Below, piece after piece: positions 57,052 to 64,000 of a stretch of 64,000 bases of DNA; position 1 is the first letter of the stretch, and each line of letters begins with the position of its first letter. The notes beneath the pieces are model-generated. The model did not search any database and was not told the DNA's origin. It was given only the letters and a program-made list of their open reading frames with translations. The position numbers and the translations under genes were made by a program. Source of the DNA: Planococcus citreus (lineage in GTDB: Bacteria > Bacillota > Bacilli > Bacillales_A > Planococcaceae); NCBI RefSeq assembly GCF_003664125.1, contig NZ_RCCP01000001.1:1364001-1428000 (forward strand), read 5' to 3'.

Positions 57052-58665
57052 TTGGCCCAAACAGATTATAAAGCTTTACTTGCCACACGAATGGAACGGG
57101 ATTTCTCGAAATGGGCTGCTCAAGGCACAATTCCAGAACGCGAAGTCTACCGGTTTTTGCATACGATGAAAGGCACTGCCGGAACGATTGGCATGATGGA
57201 ACTGTCCGAGTTTTGCGCACGCGAGCTGGATGCTTTCTCGGAACACAACACCGAATTGCTTGCTGTCGATTCGCTGGCAGGATTCATGTCTTCATTCCGA
57301 AATTATTTTGCAGCTGACGAGCCTGCAAGCCAACAAGAGACCGAGTTGGAGGCGCCGGAAAGCAAAACCTCGAGTGAAGAAGCCCTCGTATTGGTCATCG
57401 ATTCCGATGCTGAATTCGCCGCGAAGCTCAAAGAGACATTGGAGCCTAAAGGCATTCCTGTCGTCATCGCTTTGAATGGCCAAAAAGGCACGGAACTATT
57501 TTACACATTGCATCCGCAAATGGTGTTATTGGATGTGAAGCTGCCGGATGTTGACGGGTTCAGCCTGGCCGAAAGAATTGCCGAAGCCGGCAGAAGCCGC
57601 CACCTCCCCCTCGCCATCATGAGTGAAGATGACAGGATCGATCACCACATCCGGGCAATGGAAGTCGGCGCCACTGATTTTTTGGCCAAGCCATTGAATA
57701 TGGCGTATTTCCTTCCCTATTTAGCCAATCGCCTGCGTGGCCAGGAAATCATCTTGCAAGACACGCGAATTGATGAATTGACCGGAGCCGGAAACCGCCA
57801 AGCCTTTGATGAGGTCCTGCTGCAAATGACCAATCTCGCTGAAAGAACCGGAAAACCGTTTACATTGGCATTGCTCGATTTGGACCATTTCAAGAAAATC
57901 AATGATGACCACGGGCATTCAGTGGGAGATGAGGTTTTGCGTTCCTTCAGCCAGTTTGTGTTGAACTTGAAACGTGAATCGGACTCGTTCTTCCGCTATG
58001 GCGGAGAGGAATTCGCCTTGATTCTACCCGAGACCAAGCCGCAGGAAGCTGCTGCATTCATCGATCGCCTGCATAAGGCGCTATCTGAGACGGAATTCGC
58101 TATTCACGCCAACGCGCCGATTCGCTTGACGTTCTCTGCCGGCGTCAGCGAATACCGGCTCAAACAGGAAACGATCGTCAATAAAGCCGATAAAGCTTTG
58201 TATCAAGCCAAACGAAACGGGCGCAACCAGACGATGGTCTATGAATCCGAAGAACATGACTTAAAACGTAAATTGAATATCGTCATTGTCGACGACGACT
58301 CACTCGTGCGCAAACTGGTCGCCAAGCAATTTTCCAATTGGAAAGCGGAGGATTTCGATATCCAGATTGAAGAATACGCAGACGGTCTCGCGCTGGTCGA
58401 TTCCGACTGGTACCGTCCGGATGAGAATTACATGATCCTGCTGGACGGCGTCATGCCGAAAATGGACGGGCTGGAAGTGCTGAGCCATGTACGCTCACAA
58501 TATCCGCATGACAATATCGTCGTGTCCATGCTCACATCCCGCAACAACGAATCCGATATCGTCTTGGCCTTGAAGAGCGGAGCCGATGATTACATCGTCA
58601 AACCGTTTTATGCACAGGAAGTCGTAGCCCGCGTACAGCGGCTCACGAAGAGGATGTTCCAGTGA
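57052..58665 (+). CDS. Diguanylate cyclase with Hpt-REC-GGDEF-REC architecture
   Basis: A 537-residue soluble protein. Residues 1-90 are an Hpt domain with phospho-accepting His37 in FLHTMKGTAGTIG. Residues about 108-225 are a receiver (acceptor Asp161, Lys213). Residues about 240-400 are a GGDEF domain: DELTGAGNR, LLDLDHFKKIND, active-site GGEEF at 317-321, and a canonical inhibitory site RESD at 308-311 exactly five residues before it. Residues about 408-537 are a second receiver (Asp465, Lys517). It should make cyclic di-GMP under phosphorelay control and product inhibition. The start is a TTG after GGTGAAAG. The stop overlaps the next gene (GTGA). Confidence 0.9.
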   Translation: MAQTDYKALLATRMERDFSKWAAQGTIPEREVYRFLHTMKGTAGTIGMMELSEFCARELDAFSEHNTELLAVDSLAGFMSSFRNYFAADEPASQQETELEAPESKTSSEEALVLVIDSDAEFAAKLKETLEPKGIPVVIALNGQKGTELFYTLHPQMVLLDVKLPDVDGFSLAERIAEAGRSRHLPLAIMSEDDRIDHHIRAMEVGATDFLAKPLNMAYFLPYLANRLRGQEIILQDTRIDELTGAGNRQAFDEVLLQMTNLAERTGKPFTLALLDLDHFKKINDDHGHSVGDEVLRSFSQFVLNLKRESDSFFRYGGEEFALILPETKPQEAAAFIDRLHKALSETEFAIHANAPIRLTFSAGVSEYRLKQETIVNKADKALYQAKRNGRNQTMVYESEEHDLKRKLNIVIVDDDSLVRKLVAKQFSNWKAEDFDIQIEEYADGLALVDSDWYRPDENYMILLDGVMPKMDGLEVLSHVRSQYPHDNIVVSMLTSRNNESDIVLALKSGADDYIVKPFYAQEVVARVQRLTKRMFQ

Positions 58666-59714
58666 ACTTATCCCATTTCTGGATCCTCATTGCCTCCCTA
58701 TTCCTCGGCCAATTGCTTCTCTTATTGATCTTAGCTTGGCGCAAGCAGCGTTCGAATAAACGGGAAGCCGCAATCAACGGCCAATACGATGCCTTAACTG
58801 ATTCATTCAGCTCTTATATGATGGATCCTTCAGACGAACGGTTCATCGAAGAATTGAAAGCTTCCCCTTACCATTTGGTCGTGCTGGAACGCTTATTGAA
58901 CCATTACGTATCCGTCACCAAGGGTGGCGCTGATTCGCCTGCTGTCTCACGCCTGTCGGAAGAATTCCTTTCCAAGCGCTATATGAAGCTCCTCAAGCGC
59001 GGAAACTGGGCGATGCGAATGAATACTTTATATTTCATCGAAGACTTTCGGATGGAGTCGCTCGTTCCACAGCTAAAGGAAAAATTAGCGAAAAGTTCCC
59101 GGCTCGACCAGGAGACGCAGCAATTGATCCGCACGCTCGCTTCTTTGAATGAGACGGTGGCCATTGAGGCGCTTGCGAAATACCCCGATGCCCCCGCCCG
59201 CCTGTATATCGATGTTTTCAAACGGTTGGATGAACTGACGAAACTGGATGAGTTGGATGCTGCTTTAAACGAAGAAAACGACAACCAGACGTTGAAACAT
59301 TCTGCTGTTTCCTATATCGGCATGGCCGGCATGACGCTGTTTCTTCCCCGCGTTGAAGAAGAATTGCAGAACCCCGAGATGGAGATGCGCATTCAGGCAC
59401 TGAAAGCGATCCTTCACCTGCAATACATGAATTCCCCAAGCGCCCTTGCGCCGTTTTTCGAGTCGACCGCTTGGCCTGAGCGCATGTTCGCTGCCCAGAT
59501 TGCCGGAAAGCTGCAATTGTCGCGCTATAAGGAAATGCTCAGTGAGCTGCTCGGGGACCCGGTGTGGTGGGTCCGCTACTCATCAGCCGAAGCCTTGACC
59601 CAGTTTTCTGAAGGGGATATCGTGCTTACCCATCTCGCAGAAAGCCATCCCGACCGCTATGCACGCGACATGGCGAATCAATGGAAAACCTCCCTTTTAG
59701 GAAGTGAACAATAA
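58662..59714 (+). CDS. Membrane-anchored HEAT-repeat protein
   Basis: A 350-residue protein. One N-terminal membrane helix (residues about 5-25, FWILIASLFLGQLLLLLILAW) is followed by a cytoplasmic helical-repeat domain. Several units have the HEAT-like pattern (LVPQLKEKLAKSSRLDQETQQLIRTLASL, VEEELQNPEMEMRIQALKAILHL, WWVRYSSAEAL). Such domains are scaffolds. GTG start overlapping the cyclase stop and ATG overlap with the glycosyltransferase show tight coupling, so it probably links the cyclase to the synthase at the membrane. Confidence 0.8.
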   Translation: MNLSHFWILIASLFLGQLLLLLILAWRKQRSNKREAAINGQYDALTDSFSSYMMDPSDERFIEELKASPYHLVVLERLLNHYVSVTKGGADSPAVSRLSEEFLSKRYMKLLKRGNWAMRMNTLYFIEDFRMESLVPQLKEKLAKSSRLDQETQQLIRTLASLNETVAIEALAKYPDAPARLYIDVFKRLDELTKLDELDAALNEENDNQTLKHSAVSYIGMAGMTLFLPRVEEELQNPEMEMRIQALKAILHLQYMNSPSALAPFFESTAWPERMFAAQIAGKLQLSRYKEMLSELLGDPVWWVRYSSAEALTQFSEGDIVLTHLAESHPDRYARDMANQWKTSLLGSEQ

Positions 59715-61111
59715 TGCAGGAAGTAGCGCTGATTTTATCCTATATCGTCATCGCCTATATGCTTTTTTCAAGCCTGAGCTATCTCGGGCTCTTTGCGCTT
59801 GCATACGGGAAAGTCAAAAAAGAAAATAAGCTCGATAAGCGAGAGTCTACAGAAGATTTTTTAAGAAACCAATCGACTTATCCGGTGTCGATCCTCGTGC
59901 CTGCGTACAATGAAGAAGTCGGCGTTGTCAGCACGGTGCGTTCGTTGTTGGCACTGGAATACCCCGAAAAAGAAATCATCGTCATTGATGATGGCTCGAA
60001 AGACAGCACATCGCTGCGCATGATTGAAGAATTCAAGATGAAAAAAATTCCTTTCGCCGTCCGCACACACATCGAGACCGCGGAAGTCGAGGCCATTTAC
60101 CAATCCTCGATCTTCCCTTATATCCGCCTCATCAAAAAAGCAAACGGCGGCAAGGCAGATGCGTTGAACGCCGGGGTCAATCTCTCTTCTTTCCCGTACT
60201 TCTGTGCGATTGATGGAGATTCCATTTTGGAAAACGACGGCTTGTTAAAATGCATGAAACCGATTATCGAATCAGACGGCCAAATCATCGTCACCGGCGG
60301 ATCTGTCCGAATCGCCAACGGCTCGACCATCTCCAGAAGCAAAGTGGAAATTGTCGGCTTGCCGAAAAGCCCGATCGTCCTCATGCAGATCGTCGAGTAT
60401 TTCCGCGCCTTCTTGATCGGCCGCCTAGCATTAAGCCATTTGAATATTTTGCTGATCGTTTCCGGGGCTTTCGGCGTCTTTAACAAAGAACGCGTCATCC
60501 AAGCCGGTGGCTACAATAAGAACACCGTCGGCGAGGATATGGAATTGGTCGTCCGGCTGCACCGCTTGCTGCGGGAAGAAAAATCCAAGCAGCGCATTGA
60601 ATACATCCCAGACCCCGTCTGCTGGACAGAAGCCCCTGAATCGCTGGAAGTGCTCAGGTCTCAGCGGATTCGCTGGCAGCGCGGGCTGCTTGAAACTTTA
60701 TGGAATCACAGAAAAATGATGCTCAATCCGAAATACGGTTCGATCGGTTTGTTTTCGATGCCTTATTTCTTGTTTGTCGAATTGCTCGGCGCCGTATTCG
60801 AATTTATCGGTTATTTCATCATTTTCGGCGGCTTTTTCTTCTCGCTGGTCGATCCGCAAGTCGCCGGCGTCATGTTCTTGGTGACGGTGTTCTACGGGTC
60901 GCTCATTTCGGCACTCGCCGTGTTGCTGGAAGAATTGACACTCCACAAATATCCGAAGGTTTCCCATTTGATGCGCCTGTATTTCTGGGCATTGACTGAA
61001 GCCTTTTGGTACCGCCCGCTTATGGTATTGTGGCGAGTCAGAGGAATTATTGCCACTTTCCAAAAGAAAGCGCATTGGGGCGATATGAAACGCAAAGGAA
61101 TTTCGACTTAA
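59714..61111 (+). CDS. Membrane family-2 glycosyltransferase (PgaC/cellulose-synthase-like)
   Basis: A 465-residue processive-type GT2. One N-terminal helix, then the catalytic domain with ILVPAYNEEVGV, VIDDGSKDST, the DxD motif AIDGDSIL, the ED motif VGEDMEL and the processivity motif QRIRWQRG. Three or four C-terminal helices (residues about 355-440) follow. Enzymes with this layout polymerise and export beta-linked polysaccharides such as poly-N-acetylglucosamine or glucan. No PilZ domain is visible, so c-di-GMP would act through another protein or through expression. ATG overlaps the preceding stop (TAATG). Confidence 0.9.
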   Translation: MQEVALILSYIVIAYMLFSSLSYLGLFALAYGKVKKENKLDKRESTEDFLRNQSTYPVSILVPAYNEEVGVVSTVRSLLALEYPEKEIIVIDDGSKDSTSLRMIEEFKMKKIPFAVRTHIETAEVEAIYQSSIFPYIRLIKKANGGKADALNAGVNLSSFPYFCAIDGDSILENDGLLKCMKPIIESDGQIIVTGGSVRIANGSTISRSKVEIVGLPKSPIVLMQIVEYFRAFLIGRLALSHLNILLIVSGAFGVFNKERVIQAGGYNKNTVGEDMELVVRLHRLLREEKSKQRIEYIPDPVCWTEAPESLEVLRSQRIRWQRGLLETLWNHRKMMLNPKYGSIGLFSMPYFLFVELLGAVFEFIGYFIIFGGFFFSLVDPQVAGVMFLVTVFYGSLISALAVLLEELTLHKYPKVSHLMRLYFWALTEAFWYRPLMVLWRVRGIIATFQKKAHWGDMKRKGIST

Positions 61112-61128
61112 TTGCAAGGAGGATACTT

Positions 61129-61485
61129 ATGAAGAAAATATTAGTCGCAGATGATGAAGATATTTTGCGCATCCTGATCGCGGATACATTGGAAGATGAC
61201 TTCCTGATTGAAGAGGCTGAAGACGGCAAAGAAGCCCTGGAGAAGATCCGGGCTAATGACTACGATTTGGTCGTGCTGGATTATATGATGCCTTACCTCA
61301 CTGGCATGGAAGTGCTCGAGGAGGTCAGGAAAGACCAAAACGACACGAAAGTGTTGATGCTGACCGCGAAAGCGCAAGACGCGGACCGCGAAAAAGCCAT
61401 CTTGAACGGGGCGGATTATTTTATGTCCAAGCCGTTCAGCCCGATGGAACTCTTGGCGCTTGTGGAAGATATATTGGTGTCCTGA
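61129..61485 (+). CDS. Single-domain response regulator (CheY/Spo0F-like)
   Basis: A 118-residue stand-alone receiver. The acidic pocket is VADDEDILR, acceptor Asp51 in VVLDYMMPY, Thr in MLTAKAQD and Lys near residue 101 in MSKPFSP. AAGGAGG lies seven bases before the ATG. It has no output domain, so it either shuttles phosphate (Spo0F-like) or binds a target protein. Last gene of the cyclase-HEAT-glycosyltransferase operon; the hybrid kinase gene converges on it. Confidence 0.92.
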   Translation: MKKILVADDEDILRILIADTLEDDFLIEEAEDGKEALEKIRANDYDLVVLDYMMPYLTGMEVLEEVRKDQNDTKVLMLTAKAQDADREKAILNGADYFMSKPFSPMELLALVEDILVS

Positions 61486-61589
61486 TAAACTGTGTTTTCC
61501 GAAGCTTGGATAGCCCACTGCTTCATTGAGATGAGAAGAGCTTCCGCACACTATATCTATCTGAAATAGAAAAATATTTAACACTACAA

Positions 61590-61626
61590 AAAACGACCAG
61601 CCCCTATCTTAGGAGCTGGTCGTTTT
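61590..61626 (+). terminator. Bidirectional Rho-independent terminator
   Basis: AAAACGACCAGC / GCTGGTCGTTTT stem between the convergent response-regulator and histidine-kinase genes. Confidence 0.9.
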
Positions 61627-61645
61627 CAATTCCCTCTACTATTTT

Positions 61646-64000
61646 TTAGCTCTCCGGCTCGTCGTCCAGGCCGTATGTGGCATAGAAGATGACGCCGTTT
61701 TGCTCTTGCCCGTTTTGCAGGTTCTTCATCACTTTCGACAAATTCACCGGCGCATACGGTTTGGTCAGGTAATGGTTAATCTTGCTAATTTTATTGGCAT
61801 CGGTTGATGGATCGAGTGCGGAAGAAATGACGATCGGAATATTCTGCGTTGCCGGATCTTCTTTCATCATATCGACCAAGTCCCAGCCGCTCAATTCCTC
61901 GCCGAGCATAATGTCGACGACTGCGCCGACCAAAGGCGTGCGCTTCGCTTCTTTGAAGGCTTCCCTCGGTGAGGTGTGGTAAATCACTTTAAAACCGTTA
62001 AGTTTCAGCTCTTCCGATAACAACAATGCAAGGCTCATATCGTCTTCCACAATCATCACAGGCGGGTTTTCTTCTGCGCCATCTTGCGGGACATACTCCT
62101 GCATGCCGGAGACAAGCGGCAATTCAAAGTGGATGGTCGTGCCTTGCCCTTCCTGTGATTCGATCCAAATCTTGCCGTCGTGCTTGACGATGATTTCCTG
62201 GCAAATCGCGAGTCCAAGACCGGTTCCGCCGATTTTTCGGCGCGAACTATTGTCGATGCGCTGGAATTTGGAGAACAGCTTCGGAATGTCTTCAGCCGGA
62301 ATGCCGATTCCTTCGTCCTGGATCGACACGCGCAAACTATTGGCATGGTTTTTCATGCAGATGGTCACATTGCCGCCTTCCGGGGAAAACTTGATGGCAT
62401 TGCCGATTAAATTCATCAATACTTGTGCCAAGCGCTCACGGTCGCCTTCCACTTTAACGTCCGATGCATCATCAACCAAGACAATGGAATGCGTCGATTG
62501 CGTCCTGAATTTTTCGGCCGCTTCAATGACCAGTTCATTCATCGACAGCTTATCCATCCGGTATACCTGATCCCCGGATTCCATCCGCTGCAAATCCAGA
62601 AAGTCGTTGATCAAGTTGGTCAAGCGCATCGCTTCTTTATAAATCGTCTTCAAGTAGCGCACTTGCTTGTCTGGTTTCAATTCCTTATTGAGCAGCAGCT
62701 CCGTAAAGCCAAGTACGCTCGAAAGCGGCGTCCGCAGTTCATGGCTGACAGTGCTGACCAATTCGGATTTCATCTTGTCGACTTCGTGTTCTCTAGTAAT
62801 GTCGCGGTGAACAAAGATCGTCCCTGTGCGCTCCCCGTCGACAATGACTGGCGTGCTATAAACATCGATGACCCGTTCATACGGGGCTTTGACCGTATAT
62901 TGGAAGGTCTTTGCTTCGCTTCCTTTTTCATGGATGCAGGCGCTGAGGAAATCGACCATCGCTTGTGGATCGGTCGTTTGTTCGGCCATCCGGTGAATCC
63001 ACACGTCTTGTGTGATGACCGCGTCCAGCGGCGCATTGCCGCAGCTCAGCATCGTGCACATCGTTTCATTGCGCTGCACCATGCTGCCATTTTTTGCAAT
63101 GAACTGGATGCCTTCATTGATATTATTGACGATGCGTTCGTTCAATGTCCGTTCATGGATTGCCGCGTCGTACAATTGGATCCGGTCGATTGCCAAATGG
63201 ATGCGTTTCAACAATCCGTCGATATCGGCTTCTTCCTCTTTTGAAAAGGCTCTGCCGACGCGCGACAAACCAATCAGCGCGATGCCTTCGTTTTGCTCAT
63301 TTTTTACAGATGCGTATAAATCATGAATATAGACCGGCCCGTCCACAAAGCCTTTTTGCTCCAGCGCTTCCCTTGTGACCGTAAAGGATTCATCTTCTTT
63401 CAAACGGGCCGATAGATAAGGGATTTGCTGCTCCTGGAATTGCTCGAACATGTTCTCCGTGAAGCCCTTGAGCGCGTATTCGCCAGAACCCGGCAGCCAG
63501 AGCACGCCCGTATCGATCTCGTAGGTATCGGTAAAGTACTTGAGCGTGGCATTGATCAATTTCTGTTTATCCAAGGTAAACGACAGGATATGGTTCAAAT
63601 CGTTGAAGCGAATCAAGCGGTCTTTCGTCTTCCCGGTTTCTTCCAGTGCCTCTTGAAGTTCTGCCTGCTTTTCCTGCAGTTGGCCCTTGTTCACCAGTAA
63701 TGCCTGGTTTTGGGCAGTGAGGTCTTCCTGATTTTCGCGGATGGTATTCATCATCCGGTAAAAAGTCATCGACAATAAGCCGATCTCATCTTTCCGTTCA
63801 ATAGGAGCGTAAGACATTTGCTCGCCATTGCCGAACCCTTCGATGGATTCGCGCATGCCTTCCAACGGCTTGACGATATCATTCATGGCCCGATAGATGA
63901 TCAAGGCCGTGGTAATGAATAGCAGGATGAACAATAAAATCAACGCGAATGAAAAATTCTCCGACTGCCTGATCATGTCTTCGTTCAATTGTTCCAATTC
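61646..64000 (-). CDS. Hybrid sensor histidine kinase, 5' end outside window
   Basis: At least 785 residues; the frame is open through the right edge, so the N-terminal extracytoplasmic sensor is missing. Visible parts in order: membrane helix (FALILLFILLFITTALIIY), HAMP (IVKPLEGMRESIEGF), coiled coil (about 85-135), GAF-like domain (about 140-290), PAS-like domain, HisKA with SHELRTP, HATPase with NLIGNAIKF, DEGIGIP and GTGLGLAI, and a C-terminal receiver (VEDDMSLALLLSEEL, acceptor Asp in VVDIMLGEE, Lys in LTKPY). Its receiver would pass phosphate to an Hpt; the only Hpt seen nearby is in the cyclase at 57052. Confidence 0.92.
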   Translation of the reverse strand, partial: ELEQLNEDMIRQSENFSFALILLFILLFITTALIIYRAMNDIVKPLEGMRESIEGFGNGEQMSYAPIERKDEIGLLSMTFYRMMNTIRENQEDLTAQNQALLVNKGQLQEKQAELQEALEETGKTKDRLIRFNDLNHILSFTLDKQKLINATLKYFTDTYEIDTGVLWLPGSGEYALKGFTENMFEQFQEQQIPYLSARLKEDESFTVTREALEQKGFVDGPVYIHDLYASVKNEQNEGIALIGLSRVGRAFSKEEEADIDGLLKRIHLAIDRIQLYDAAIHERTLNERIVNNINEGIQFIAKNGSMVQRNETMCTMLSCGNAPLDAVITQDVWIHRMAEQTTDPQAMVDFLSACIHEKGSEAKTFQYTVKAPYERVIDVYSTPVIVDGERTGTIFVHRDITREHEVDKMKSELVSTVSHELRTPLSSVLGFTELLLNKELKPDKQVRYLKTIYKEAMRLTNLINDFLDLQRMESGDQVYRMDKLSMNELVIEAAEKFRTQSTHSIVLVDDASDVKVEGDRERLAQVLMNLIGNAIKFSPEGGNVTICMKNHANSLRVSIQDEGIGIPAEDIPKLFSKFQRIDNSSRRKIGGTGLGLAICQEIIVKHDGKIWIESQEGQGTTIHFELPLVSGMQEYVPQDGAEENPPVMIVEDDMSLALLLSEELKLNGFKVIYHTSPREAFKEAKRTPLVGAVVDIMLGEELSGWDLVDMMKEDPATQNIPIVISSALDPSTDANKISKINHYLTKPYAPVNLSKVMKNLQNGQEQNGVIFYATYGLDDEPES

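Noticed and set aside
3-63997. CRISPR arrays, tRNA or rRNA genes, insertion sequences, prophage or attachment sites
   Set aside because: No regularly spaced repeats, cloverleaf sequences, transposase or integrase frames, or flanking direct repeats were seen on either strand.

Overview
The window looks like a chromosomal stretch of a Gram-positive, moderate-GC Bacillota, most likely Planococcaceae (Planococcus-like). The reasons are strong AGGAGG-type ribosome binding sites with frequent GTG and TTG starts, U-tailed terminators after most genes, class III fructose-bisphosphatase, YyaC, a KtrC/KtrD-type potassium system, c-di-AMP and c-di-GMP riboswitches, and a subtilase carrying cell-wall-binding type 2 repeats. 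The genus is an inference. I saw no tRNA, rRNA, CRISPR array, insertion sequence or prophage.

Layout. 1-2.7 kb: the 5' part of a LOV-STAS blue-light sensor, hypotheticals and decayed sequence. 3-10.3 kb: a secreted-protease island (cell-wall-bound S8 subtilase, two tandem M28 aminopeptidases) around a DUF5996 gene. 10.5-16.8 kb: M3 oligopeptidase, PP2C phosphatase, a DrrAB-like ABC exporter and a stand-alone fabH with a FapR-like operator. 17-22.5 kb: FUSC transporter, an XRE/membrane-protein operon with a palindromic operator and an apparent ATT start, a bile-salt-hydrolase-family acylase, and a CDF metal exporter. 22.5-30.5 kb: GNAT acetyltransferases (one frameshifted), a divergent Rrf2-QorB pair with three operator-like sites, a gluzincin with TPR-like repeats, and a small kinase/ASCH operon. 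30.8-35 kb: yyaC, then a LysR-controlled CitMHS transporter and a divergent PrpF isomerase. 35-39.6 kb: Nudix, phospholipase-C-like, racemase and Nif3 genes, with a chimeric pseudogene made of Nudix and racemase ends. 39.7-45.2 kb: ArsR-MFS pair with matching operators, GAF-STAS, aldo-keto reductase, and KtrD behind a c-di-AMP riboswitch. 45.3-55 kb: SDRs, a lipoprotein, KtrC, a region-2-only sigma-like protein, MscS, zinc-ribbon and small membrane proteins, and fbp.

The most system-like region is 55.7-64 kb. A c-di-GMP-I riboswitch precedes a secreted TIM-barrel glycosidase-like protein. A tightly coupled operon follows: Hpt-REC-GGDEF-REC diguanylate cyclase, membrane HEAT-repeat protein, membrane family-2 glycosyltransferase and single-domain response regulator. 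A convergent hybrid histidine kinase ends the window. Together they suggest a phosphorelay that sets c-di-GMP and controls a surface polysaccharide, with the riboswitch as one output. This wiring is inferred from architecture and adjacency.

Several genes (GNAT at 22.9 kb, lipoprotein at 47.2 kb, membrane protein at 52.5 kb) are put out of frame by one base at a homopolymer. They could be real lesions or consensus errors in the assembly.
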